Below, piece after piece: positions 18,616 through 25,552 of a stretch of DNA of 50,471 bases (position 1 is its first letter; each line of letters starts with the position of its first letter). The stretch comes from Lysobacterales bacterium (GTDB lineage: Bacteria; Pseudomonadota; Gammaproteobacteria; Xanthomonadales; SZUA-38), in contig JASJDM010000044.1 in the NCBI GenBank assembly GCA_030065125.1, positions 1 through 50,471 on the forward strand, read 5' to 3'. A program made the translations under genes and the position numbers. The notes beneath the pieces were generated by a model that was given only the letters and a program-made list of their open reading frames with translations, was not told the DNA's origin and did not search any database.

Positions 18616-19536
18616 ATGTCACTCAGGTCTATCATCCGCGATCCCCTGTTGCATTTTCTCGTGCTGGCGGCGGGCCTGTTCTTCTTGCACGAACTTCTGG
18701 TTCACTCTAATGAAGAGGATGACAACCGCCGCATCATTGTCGACCGGGCAGCATTACTCAACTTCATTCAGTACCGTACCCGGTCCTTCGACCTTGAGAC
18801 CGCGGAGCTGCAGCTCGAGGGCTTCTCTGATACGGAGATTCAATACCTTGTCGAGGACCTGGTGCGTGAGGAAGCGCTGGCGCGGGAGGCCCGCGCGCTC
18901 GGTCTCGATCGCAATGACTACGTGATCAAGCGACGCCTGGTTCAGAAGCTCGATTTCATCGCCAGGGGCTTCGCGGACACGGCCTTGGAGGTTTCCGAGC
19001 AGGACCTGCAACGTTATTTCGACGAGAACAAAAGCGATTTCTACATCGAGCCACGGATCACGTTCACCCACGTTTTCTTCCGCGGCGATGAGTCCGGGGG
19101 CGCCCAGGCGACCGGGAGCGCGGTCGAGAGTGCGGTGGAGCGGGCGGCGGCGGCGCTGCTCCGCGTCCGGCAAGACGCCGCGGAGTTTTCCGATGCCCGC
19201 AACTACGGCGAGAGATTTCTCTATGGACTCAATTTTGCCGATCGCTCACGTTCGCTGATAGAGAGTCAATTCGGAACCACCATGACGGAGAGCCTGTTTT
19301 CCGGGGACCTGCCCGTCGGACAGTGGGCTGGCCCGTTTGAAAGTGATCACGGCGCACACATCGTGCTGGTGGCGAATCTGAAGCCCGGCAGGGAGCCGGT
19401 GCTGGACGAGGTCCGGCCCCAGGTCACCCAGCAGGCGACCCGCGCCCTGGTGGAACGGCAGGCAGAGGAAGCCACGGAGCAGATTGTGCAGCGCTATGAC
19501 GTCGTTTTGCGCTACCGGGAGGAGGCGCTCAACTGA
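18616..19536 (+). CDS. Membrane-anchored PpiC-type peptidyl-prolyl isomerase
   Basis: The 306-residue product has an N-terminal membrane anchor (HFLVLAAGLFFLHELLVH, residues 12-29), a SurA-N-like helical region (to about 130) and a parvulin-like domain near 130-285 (DFYIEPRITFTHVFFRG, SDARNYGERFLYGLNF, LPVGQWAGPFESDHGAHIVL). Parvulins catalyse cis-trans isomerisation of prolyl bonds; this one should face the periplasm. I chose ATG 18616 because TTGGAG precedes it and it matches the anchor start. The stop overlaps the HupE/UreJ start (TGATG), so translation is coupled. A 40-codon N-terminal copy of this gene lies at 2703-2825. Confidence 0.88.
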   Translation: MSLRSIIRDPLLHFLVLAAGLFFLHELLVHSNEEDDNRRIIVDRAALLNFIQYRTRSFDLETAELQLEGFSDTEIQYLVEDLVREEALAREARALGLDRNDYVIKRRLVQKLDFIARGFADTALEVSEQDLQRYFDENKSDFYIEPRITFTHVFFRGDESGGAQATGSAVESAVERAAAALLRVRQDAAEFSDARNYGERFLYGLNFADRSRSLIESQFGTTMTESLFSGDLPVGQWAGPFESDHGAHIVLVANLKPGREPVLDEVRPQVTQQATRALVERQAEEATEQIVQRYDVVLRYREEALN

Positions 19537-20564
19537 TGGCCTCCCTGCTGCTGCGGCCCGGCCTGGTTGTGCTGCTTGTTGTAATCCTGGCGTTGTGGCT
19601 TGTGCCGTCCGGTTCGGGCTTGGCGCACGATTCGCGGCCGCTCTACGTGGAAATCCAGGAATCTGCGCCTGGCGTCTATACGGTGTCGTGGAAGGTTCCG
19701 ATCACGGTCGCGGCGACGAATGTTCCGGACATCGCGCTGCCGGAGACCTGCCGTTCGCTGGGGTTGATGGTCGATGGAGCGACCCTGCGCAGCCGCAGGT
19801 ACGCCTGCACGACGGACCTGTCGGATGAAGCAGTGCGTATTTCCTATCCCCGCTACAATCCGTCGGCGTCGACCCTGATGCATCTGACGCGGCTGTCAGG
19901 CGAATCGCACTCCGAAGTGCTTTCCCCCGATCAGACGGACTGGATCGTTCCCGCCAGTGAGCGGACATGGCAAGTGGCCAGGGACTACACGGGTCTCGGT
20001 ATCGAGCACATTCTCAAGGGTTTTGACCACCTCCTGTTCATCGTTTGCCTGGTGCTGCTGTCGCAGACCTTCCGGCGGGTGTTGATAACGATTACGGGCT
20101 TTACCATCTCGCACTCGATCACGCTCGGAGCAGCGGCATTGGAACTGGTGACCGTGCCAGTTGCAGCCGTCGAGGCGAGCATCGCGCTATCCATTGTTTT
20201 TGTCGCGACAGAGCTCGCCCGCGATCGGCGACATACACTGACCTGGCGCTACCCCATCGCCGTCTCCTCATCGTTCGGCCTGCTGCACGGGTTCGGGTTT
20301 GCCGCGGTATTGTCAGAAATCGGTTTGCCCCAGACCGAAGTCCCGGCTGCGCTGCTGTTCTTCAATATCGGCGTAGAGGTCGGGCAGATAGGTTTCGTGT
20401 TGGCGGCAGTGGGGCTATTCCTGGCGTTTCGCGCGTTGCTGCCAAGGCTTCGGCAGAAGAGCTTCGTGGACATGCTGTCGATGATCCAGCAGCCGAGCGC
20501 CTATGTCGTGGGTACGCTCGCAATGTTCTGGACCTTTGAGCGGGTATCAAGCTACGTTGCCTGA
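19536..20564 (+). CDS. HupE/UreJ-family membrane protein
   Basis: The 342-residue product has a signal or membrane segment (VVLLVVILALWLVPSGSGLA), an exported domain of about 120 residues (SRPLYVEIQESAPGVYTVSW) and then six or seven membrane helices. These begin with the HupE_UreJ_2 signature TGLGIEHILKGFDHLLFIVC and also include HSITLGAAAL, SFGLLHGFGFAAVLSEI and FFNIGVEVGQIGFV. Classical HupE and UreJ proteins are nickel permeases; this long extracellular-domain type is of unknown cargo, and metal or cofactor transport is an inference. It is translationally coupled to the PpiC-like gene upstream, which may help fold it or a partner. Confidence 0.88.
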   Translation: MASLLLRPGLVVLLVVILALWLVPSGSGLAHDSRPLYVEIQESAPGVYTVSWKVPITVAATNVPDIALPETCRSLGLMVDGATLRSRRYACTTDLSDEAVRISYPRYNPSASTLMHLTRLSGESHSEVLSPDQTDWIVPASERTWQVARDYTGLGIEHILKGFDHLLFIVCLVLLSQTFRRVLITITGFTISHSITLGAAALELVTVPVAAVEASIALSIVFVATELARDRRHTLTWRYPIAVSSSFGLLHGFGFAAVLSEIGLPQTEVPAALLFFNIGVEVGQIGFVLAAVGLFLAFRALLPRLRQKSFVDMLSMIQQPSAYVVGTLAMFWTFERVSSYVA

Positions 20565-20612
20565 TCGCGGTCGCTGCGGTGCCGCAGGGAAGGAGCGCGC
20601 GCGCAGAGTGTT

Positions 20613-20987
20613 TCAGCTCACGTCGTAATCGACTTGAACGTAATCCGAAGTCGGGTGCGCCTGGCAGGTCAGGATGAATCCCGCTTCCACCTCCTGGTCT
20701 TCCAGCGCGTAGTTGACGTCCATGGAGACTTCCCCTTCCACCAGTTTGGCGCGGCAGGTGCAGCAGACGCCGCCCTTGCAGGCAAACGGCAGGTCGGCGC
20801 CAGCGGCCAGGGCGGCGTCTAGGATGGAGGCACCGGCGCTGGGGACTTCCAGTTCGATCTTCTTTCTGTCGGAGATGATGGAGACTTTGCGCATGGGGCC
20901 AGCGTCGACGTTGCCGGTGTCCTTGCGTGCGGCCATGTCCTTGGTGCCAAACAGTTCGAAGTGCACGTGGGCCGGAGTATAGGAAAT
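20613..20987 (-). pseudogene. 2Fe-2S ferredoxin domain cut from a PaaE/KshB-like reductase
   Basis: The open frame from GTG 20966 encodes 117 residues with a plant-type 2Fe-2S domain: PFACKGGVCCTCRAKLVEGE gives three cluster Cys and FILTCQAHP the fourth. The first residues, YTPAHVHFELFGT when read from 20981, are the end of the flavin/NAD reductase domain and linker found in PaaE, KshB and related oxygenase reductases. An in-frame TGA at 20988 cuts it there. The FAD and NAD(P)H domains, about 230 residues, are missing, so I read it as a 5'-deleted remnant. A free ferredoxin made from the GTG is possible. It lies convergent to the HupE/UreJ gene and next to an IS3 element. Confidence 0.7.
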
Positions 20988-21149
20988 TCAAACGCCCTTT
21001 TTGCCTGAATGGGCGAGTACTGGCGGATTTGATGGGTCCGAAAACCCGCATGAGCGGGTCGGATCGGCAAGCATCCTGGGCTTGGATCGGCTGAATCTGG
21101 GTTGAGTCTGGTAGCTGGATGCTCAGGGTGAGGGCAAGGGGGTAATGTC

Positions 21150-21476
21150 TTAGGGCACACACCCATCACCCTCAAACCCATTGCCGAAAACCAATGTTGG
21201 GGTACCCGTAACCTCGGTCACCTCCAAGGCCACCATATTGCCGGGGAAGCTCAGCTCAAACCCTAAGTTTAATCCCAGCGGTACGTTGGTGAATCGAACC
21301 AGATCAGAAAACTCTCCGTCAAAAATCAGTTGCTCCGCTGATAGAAAGTCAAACGTGTCACCGGCCTGAGGAACAAATAACTGCTCTAAACAGTCACTCG
21401 GGTTGGGGTCGATAAGGGTGACAGCAATCTCAGTTCCAGCCTCGAATGTGGCGCTCCCGTTCACCACTAACTGGTC
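21150..21476 (-). pseudogene. C-terminal stub of a secreted protein, cut by an IS
   Basis: The frame is open from the left IS boundary (21476) to TAA at 21150, giving DQLVVNGSATFEAGTEIAVT, then a strand-rich stretch with QAGDTFDFLSAEQLIFDGEF and a tail VFGNGFEGDGCVP. The upstream part is missing: the frame meets the transposase stop TGA inside the IS, and no matching N-terminal part lies on the other side of the element. The repeated strand pattern resembles the final coils of beta-helical or autotransporter-like surface proteins. The tail shares the GFE motif with the proteins ending at 27316 and 28688. No start is supported, so it is a pseudogene. Confidence 0.75.
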
Positions 21477-21503
21477 TGAACCACCCCGGGTAATCCGGAG
21501 ACT
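21477..21503 (+). repeat. IS3 element inverted repeat, left
   Basis: The 27-bp end TGAACCACCCCGGGT-AAT-CCGGAGACT matches the right end in inverse orientation except for three central bases. Confidence 0.9.
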
Positions 21504-21515
21504 GTTTCGTGTGAG

Positions 21516-22418
21516 TCAGGCCGCCTGGGCCTGACCGTTTTCCTGAGCATAGTATGCCTGCTCATATTCCTTGGGAGGCACATCGCCCAGCGGCTGCATG
21601 ATGCGCCGATGGTTGTACCAGTCTACCCACTGGAAGGTGCGATATTCGACCCGCTCCAGGTTTTTCCAAGGGCCTTCCTTCTCGATCAGCTCGGTCTTGT
21701 ACAGACCGATGATGGTCTCAGCCAGGGCATTGTCATAAGAGTCTCCCACGCTGCCCACAGAAGCCTCCAGGCCCGCCTCGGCCAGCCGTTCGGTGTAGCG
21801 AATGGACAGATATTGACTGCCGCGGTCGCTGTGGTGGACCAAGCTGTCGTCTCGATCTCTTCTTGTATGCAGTGCCTGTTCCAGGGCATCCAGCGCCAGG
21901 TCTGTTCTCAGTGAACGGGAGACGCGCCAGCCCACGATCATGCGGGAGAACACATCCACCACGAAGGCCGCGTAGACGTAGCCTCTCCAGGTGTTGATAT
22001 ACGTCAGGTCGGCTACCCACAGCTGGTTCGGTCGATCCGCCACGAACTGCCGGTCCACCCGGTCCAGCGGACGCTCTGCCTGGTGGTCCGGGATCGTGGT
22101 CCTGCAGCGCTTGCCCCGCACCACGCCGTGGATCCCCAGCTCTTTCATCAGGCGGGCCACGGTGCAGCGCGCTACGCGGATCGATTCCCGGTTCAGCTGC
22201 TTCCAGACCTTGCGCACGCCGTAGGTCCGGAAGTTCTCGGTCCATACCCGAAGGATCTCCCGCTTCAGCCATTGATCCCGGTGCCAGCGGTCAGGACGGC
22301 GCCACGGACTTTCCTGGCGCGCCTTGTGCTCGTAATACGTCGATGAAGAGATCGGCAGCAGGGCGCACAGCGGCTCGACCCCAAACCGGTCCTTGTGCTG
22401 ATCGATATACGCGATCAT
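21516..22418 (-). CDS. IS3-family transposase OrfB (DDE integrase)
   Basis: The 300-residue product has an HTH_21-like N-terminal region (WTENFRTYGVRKVWKQLNRE) and an rve integrase core. The catalytic triad is visible as LWVADLTYI (first Asp), VHHSDRGSQYLSIRY (second Asp) and YDNALAETIIGLYKTEL (Glu). Its ATG overlaps the orfA stop (ATGA), and an OrfAB fusion by ribosomal frameshifting near this overlap is usual in the family. The protein appears full length. It inserts and excises the element in which it lies. Confidence 0.95.
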   Translation of the reverse strand: MIAYIDQHKDRFGVEPLCALLPISSSTYYEHKARQESPWRRPDRWHRDQWLKREILRVWTENFRTYGVRKVWKQLNRESIRVARCTVARLMKELGIHGVVRGKRCRTTIPDHQAERPLDRVDRQFVADRPNQLWVADLTYINTWRGYVYAAFVVDVFSRMIVGWRVSRSLRTDLALDALEQALHTRRDRDDSLVHHSDRGSQYLSIRYTERLAEAGLEASVGSVGDSYDNALAETIIGLYKTELIEKEGPWKNLERVEYRTFQWVDWYNHRRIMQPLGDVPPKEYEQAYYAQENGQAQAA

Positions 22419-22738
22419 TTCTTCAGTCGGCGGTCGAGCTCCGCCTGGGCGAAAAAAGCCGACGCCGTCTTCAGGATCTCGTTGGCCCGGCGCAGTTCTT
22501 TCACTTCCCGGCGCAGGGCCTTCATCTCATCGCGCTCACTGGTACTCAGGCCGTCGCGCTTGCCCTGGTCAATTTCCGTCTGCTTGATCCAGCGCCTCAG
22601 CGTCTCGTGGGTACAGCCGATCTTGTCGGCTACCGACTTGATCGCTGCCCAGCGAGATGAATGTTCAGGTAAGGCTTGTTCGAAAAGACGGACCGCTCGC
22701 TCCCGGACTTCCGGGGAATATCGATTGTTCGTGTTCAT
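22415..22738 (-). CDS. IS3-family transposase OrfA (HTH)
   Basis: The 107-residue product has an HTH_Tnp_1 domain (YSPEVRERAVRLFEQ, AIKSVADKIGCTHETLRRWI) and a C-terminal leucine-zipper coiled coil (EMKALRREVKELRRANEILK). It binds the IS ends and dimerises with OrfB products. It ends AAATGATC, where its TGA overlaps the OrfB start; the CTGAAGAAATGA stretch is the candidate frameshift area. Confidence 0.93.
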   Translation of the reverse strand: MNTNNRYSPEVRERAVRLFEQALPEHSSRWAAIKSVADKIGCTHETLRRWIKQTEIDQGKRDGLSTSERDEMKALRREVKELRRANEILKTASAFFAQAELDRRLKK

Positions 22739-22762
22739 GACTCCAGTTTCTCAACATTTGGA

Positions 22763-22789
22763 GTCTCCGGGAAACCCGGGGTGGTTCAC
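22763..22789 (-). repeat. IS3 element inverted repeat, right
   Basis: This is the right 27-bp end. On the minus strand it reads TGAACCACCCCGGGT-TTC-CCGGAGACT. It abuts the first tRNA-end repeat unit with no spare bases. Confidence 0.9.
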
Positions 22790-22953
22790 CTCATATTTGT
22801 TGTCGCCTGCGTGTTCGATCGCGGATTGGTCGTGGGTGTGTCTGTTTTAGGGTGTGGCCGCGATCGGGTTCAAGTCCTCTCCTGGGCACCACTAATTGAT
22901 CCCTCCGGGACCAGTTAGTGGAACTCACGAGAAGACCCCCTCCAGTTGAATTT
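22790..22953 (+). repeat. Repeat unit 1 with tRNA 3' end and paired hairpin
   Basis: The tRNA-like block lies at 22867-22891. The first inverted repeat pairs 22816-22824 with 22858-22866. The second hairpin spans 22889-22921: CCACTAATTG-A-TCCC, loop TCC, GGGA-C-CAGTTAGTGG, paired except for one A/C mismatch and one G-T pair. The hairpin begins at the CCA itself. Confidence 0.8.
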
Positions 22954-23117
22954 CCTCATGCCTTTTGCTGCTTGCGTGTTCGATCGCGGGTTGGTCGTGG
23001 TGGTGTTTTTCGGGGTTTGGCCGCGATCGGATTCAAGTCCTCTCCTGGGCACCATCTAATGATCCCTGACGGGACCATTAGATGGAGATCACGAAAAGAC
23101 CCCCTCCAATTGCACTT
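22954..23117 (+). repeat. Repeat unit 2, diverged, with covarying hairpin
   Basis: The tRNA-like block lies at 23030-23054. The first inverted repeat pairs 22981-22989 with 23021-23029. The second hairpin spans 23052-23085: CCATCTAATG-A-TCCC, loop TGAC, GGGA-C-CATTAGATGG. Compared with unit 1, about four stem positions changed on both arms so that pairing is kept, and the same A/C mismatch is present. Confidence 0.8.
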
Positions 23118-23219
23118 CCTCATATTTGTTGTCGCCTGCGTGTTCGATCGCGGATTGGTCGTGGGCGTGTCTGTTTAGGGTGTGGCCGCGATCGGGTTCA
23201 AGTCCTCTCCTGGGCACCA
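23118..23219 (+). repeat. Repeat unit 3, ending at the tRNA CCA
   Basis: This copy differs from unit 1 by one substitution and one deletion over about 102 bases, so units 1 and 3 are closer to each other than to unit 2. The inverted repeat pairs 23145-23153 with 23186-23194, and the tRNA-like block is 23195-23219. The sequence leaves the repeat after CCA, and the second hairpin is missing. Confidence 0.8.
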
Positions 23220-23228
23220 TCTCAACAC

Positions 23229-23268
23229 CCGAAAACCACTCGGTTTCTCAGTGACTTAGTCTTTTCGG
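23229..23268 (+). terminator. Possible terminator after the repeat array
   Basis: CCGAAAA shortly after the last repeat pairs with TTTTCGG about 26 bases later, and inside it CCGA/TCGG is followed by TTT. These hairpins could end a transcript that runs through the repeats. The stems are short and the evidence is weak. Confidence 0.3.
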
Positions 23269-23411
23269 CTGTGACTGGAAACAATCACTGGATGTGACGA
23301 AATTTCGGAACTCTGACGGAACTTTGGACTCGGGCTTGTTGCGGGCGAAATTCATAGCCCATTAACGAGACCAGTAAATCTACGCTTACGGGCCAGAAGT
23401 GGACCGGTAAA

Positions 23412-23915
23412 TCACTCGACTGCCGAGTCAAGAGCCTCCAGCTCGGACAGCACTGAATCTCGCCACCCCGAAAAATCCTCGGCATCAGGAGCTGCCAACC
23501 GGCGATACTGGATCAGCTTGTCTTCTCGAGAAAGCCAGGCGCGACGAGCACCCGGATTCTGGTGTAAGAAAGCAGCCCAGTCGCGCCTTATCAGGTGGGA
23601 AATTTCATCTCGTCCCAATTGATAGGCATGCGACTCCATAACGACGAGGCGAGTATTCATGGCAGACAGTAATTCAATGTAGACGGCTTGCTCGGAGGCG
23701 GTTAACTCCTCACCCGCATTTCCCTTTACCCACACATCGGGATTCGAGGAAATGAGTTCTGCTATATCAACCGCTGTTCCTACCATCGCAGTGTCAAGTT
23801 CCAGGAAGGCAACTTCGTTGGTCTGCTTCATTTGTAGCCCAACAAATAGCAACGAAATGACCAAAGCCAGGACCCCGATGATTTCTACGCTTTTCCTCCA
23901 ATCCAAGTTGATCAC
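23412..23915 (-). CDS. Hypothetical single-pass membrane protein
   Basis: The 167-residue product has one N-terminal membrane segment (VEIIGVLALVISLLFVGLQM) followed by a soluble helical domain with MKQTNEVAFLELDTAM and a Trp-rich middle (LIRRDWAAFLHQNPGARRAW). This pattern, an anchor ending in FVGLQ followed by Gln/Asn-rich turns, recurs among gammaproteobacterial hypothetical proteins, but I know no function. The start is GTG with GGAGC upstream. It stands alone between the repeat array and another hypothetical gene, in a stretch that looks less GC-rich than the flanking operons. Confidence 0.65.
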   Translation of the reverse strand: MINLDWRKSVEIIGVLALVISLLFVGLQMKQTNEVAFLELDTAMVGTAVDIAELISSNPDVWVKGNAGEELTASEQAVYIELLSAMNTRLVVMESHAYQLGRDEISHLIRRDWAAFLHQNPGARRAWLSREDKLIQYRRLAAPDAEDFSGWRDSVLSELEALDSAVE

Positions 23916-24137
23916 TTCGCGTTTAGCTCCGAATATGGCGTGGCTGAACTTACCTGCTTTCCTGTCGACAGCTGCGAGTTGGTGGCGACCAGAACCGAGG
24001 CTGGGACCCTGCAGTTTCAGTGGTTTTCGTCGTTGTCGAACAATCGCCCCAATTTTGCACCGAGGGTGTCTCCAAAGAAAAGTCTGCTCCGCGTCGTTAA
24101 CCGACTACCCCTTCCGGCCAGTAGCTGACAACAGGTG

Positions 24138-24602
24138 CTATTTGAAATCCTCCTTGATTGCGAGCAGCTTCTTCGTGGTGCTCAGATCTGCGGCCTTCCG
24201 TATATCGACCGTCAATCCCCGAGTCTTGCCGTAGCGCCTGGCATTGACGAATTGTTCGATGTACTTCTTTCTCAATGAGCTATTGATTATCAGGTTCTCT
24301 GCCCGATCCGGAAAATAGAAAGTTGTTGTGAATTTCCCGCGATACACACTGATCCAGCAGATCGTTTTGGTTTTCCTGGCAATCTTGTACAGCCAGCTTT
24401 TTCCGTCGTTGTAGTACCGCCATTCGCCGGAGTAACTGGGATAGTTGTCTTCCAGAAACAGGGCAAAACTGTCCCATGCATCCTTCGCGTCGCCGAGGTG
24501 GCGTTTCAGTACCTTGTCGTCCGGATATTCAGTCTTGTCGCTTAAGCACGGCTCCTGCACAGCATGATCCTCACGCGCGGCTAGATTTGCCTGTGCCTCC
24601 AT
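24138..24602 (-). CDS. DUF3788-like hypothetical protein
   Basis: The 154-residue protein contains AWDSFALFLEDNYPSYSGEW, YYNDGKSWLYKIARKTKTIC and FTTTFYFPDRAENLIINSSL, a pattern I associate with DUF3788 proteins (YdhG-like fold). It has no signal peptide or membrane segment, so it should be cytoplasmic. The function of the family is unknown. The ribosome site before the ATG at 24602 is weak. The gene is isolated and its codon use is more AT-rich than that of the main operons, which fits an acquired cassette. Confidence 0.6.
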   Translation of the reverse strand: MEAQANLAAREDHAVQEPCLSDKTEYPDDKVLKRHLGDAKDAWDSFALFLEDNYPSYSGEWRYYNDGKSWLYKIARKTKTICWISVYRGKFTTTFYFPDRAENLIINSSLRKKYIEQFVNARRYGKTRGLTVDIRKAADLSTTKKLLAIKEDFK

Positions 24603-25013
24603 ACTGTTTCTGGACCGGAGTGCCAGTCAATGCTGGGATGTACCGAGCACGACTGGTGACGAGTGTCCGCAATGGGGGTGTCCGAAGCAGACCAGGCAGC
24701 CCGTTTCCGTTCCCAATCTGATCAAATCCCGGTTTGTTCCCGGCCCTCGTCTTCTCTGTAAAAATCGCCCGAGTTCATTCAGAACCCGGCAGCTTCCTGC
24801 CTGTCCAGGACCACCCGGAAACCTATATTTTTCAACGACCTGTTGTATCAGCAGTCGATTCATGGCCATCCACAGACTGGACCGATGATCGGTTTCAGGC
24901 CCGAATTGCGCGTCTGCAGGCGAAGGAACGGGGATTGCGGGTGGAGCGTCTTGGAGCAGTCTCGCAGCTCGGTACTTTCTTCTTGTTCCAGAATGTAATG
25001 AAGGAGTCAGTGT
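24603..25013. other. 411 bp without a convincing gene
   Basis: Open frames exist on both strands, but none has a ribosome site, a plausible protein composition or a recognisable domain. The one thing I can support is AAGGAG at its right end, the ribosome site for the gene starting at 25014. A promoter for that gene should lie here. Confidence 0.5.
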
Positions 25014-25538
25014 ATGAAGCGATACTTCACCCTTATGGCGGGAATCACGCTGTTGCTGCTTTCGGCCCCGTTCAGAGCCGAGGCCTTTTTCGGCCTGAGT
25101 ATCGTGAGCCGTGCCAATTGCGGCATCATGATGCCAGACCTCATCCCGGGATTCCTGCCAGACTATGTGTTTAATGAAAGCATAACCTGGTCCCCTCAGG
25201 TATGGCGGAACTGGAAGCTCTGGGTTTACAGCTATCACTTCGAGAACGTCAGCAGAGGAGCGGACCAGCATCCCAATCATTTCATGATCCACGATGGCAC
25301 TTACCATGACTCGGAACCGACGTGGCCTCATGGTCATGAATGGGCATTCGACTGGCGGGCCTACGCCGGCGACATCTGGGGGGCATCGCCTGGAATCATC
25401 GGTAACGGGGATCGCCCACACTTCCCTGGAACCGTCGATAGGGTCAATGGGGATCACTACAATTTTGCAATCAGGGCGAATCAGGAAGTGTATCTTGGCC
25501 CAACGACTGCTACGAACTGCAAAATTTTTGACTGGTGA
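25014..25538 (+). CDS. Secreted hypothetical protein (174 aa)
   Basis: A clear signal peptide (MKRYFTLMAGITLLLLSAPF, cleavage after AEA) is followed by a His/Trp-rich domain: NESITWSPQVWRNWKLWVYS, HPNHFMIHDGTYHD, WPHGHEWAFDWRAYAGD and ATNCKIFDW at the end. Two Cys could form one disulphide. The many His residues suggest metal binding, but no family motif is recognised. Start ATG 25014 has AAGGAG upstream. It is followed 14 bp later by a second secreted protein, so the two are likely co-expressed. Confidence 0.7.
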   Translation: MKRYFTLMAGITLLLLSAPFRAEAFFGLSIVSRANCGIMMPDLIPGFLPDYVFNESITWSPQVWRNWKLWVYSYHFENVSRGADQHPNHFMIHDGTYHDSEPTWPHGHEWAFDWRAYAGDIWGASPGIIGNGDRPHFPGTVDRVNGDHYNFAIRANQEVYLGPTTATNCKIFDW

Positions 25539-25552
25539 ATGAGGAGCAGAAT

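Larger units (their letters stand above)
21477..22789 (-). mobile_element. IS3-family insertion sequence, 1313 bp
   Basis: The element is bounded by 27-bp inverted repeats starting TGAACCACCCCGGGT and ending CCGGAGACT (24 of 27 identical). It carries overlapping orfA and orfB in the IS3 arrangement. The ends are intact and the DDE residues are present, so it may be active. The bases flanking it (GGTC on the left, CCTC on the right) do not form a target duplication. Together with the two truncated genes on its left, this suggests that a deletion or recombination followed insertion. Confidence 0.92.
22790..23219 (+). repeat. RtT-like tandem repeats carrying tRNA 3' ends
   Basis: Three direct copies start with CCTCAT at 22790, 22954 and 23118, an exact 164-bp period, the last being partial. 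Each contains a perfect 9-bp inverted repeat (CGATCGCGG...CCGCGATCG, loop about 32 bases) and then TTCAAGTCCTCTCCTGGG followed by CACCA. That is the T-loop, 3' acceptor strand and CCA of a tRNA, most like tRNA-Leu. Copies 1 and 2 continue into a second hairpin whose arms differ between copies yet still pair. E. coli tyrT is followed by similar repeats (RtT RNA), each with the terminal 19 bases of the tRNA. Here the parent tRNA is absent and the IS3 element stands where it would be expected. Confidence 0.8.

Noticed and set aside
22867..22891. Complete tRNA genes
   Set aside because: Only the T-loop and 3' acceptor strand are present. No matching 5' acceptor, D-arm or anticodon arm lies in the preceding sequence.
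22790..23219. CRISPR array
   Set aside because: The repeat period is 164 bp with most of the unit conserved; there are no short repeats with unique spacers and no cas genes.
24734..25174. A 146-codon plus-strand open frame upstream of and overlapping the secreted protein
   Set aside because: No ribosome site or domain is visible, and it overlaps the well-supported start at 25014 in another frame.
24627..25457. A 276-codon minus-strand open frame
   Set aside because: It runs antisense through the signal peptide and most of the secreted protein starting at 25014, which has a strong ribosome site. Its own composition (Arg/Pro-rich, no domain) is that of a shadow frame.
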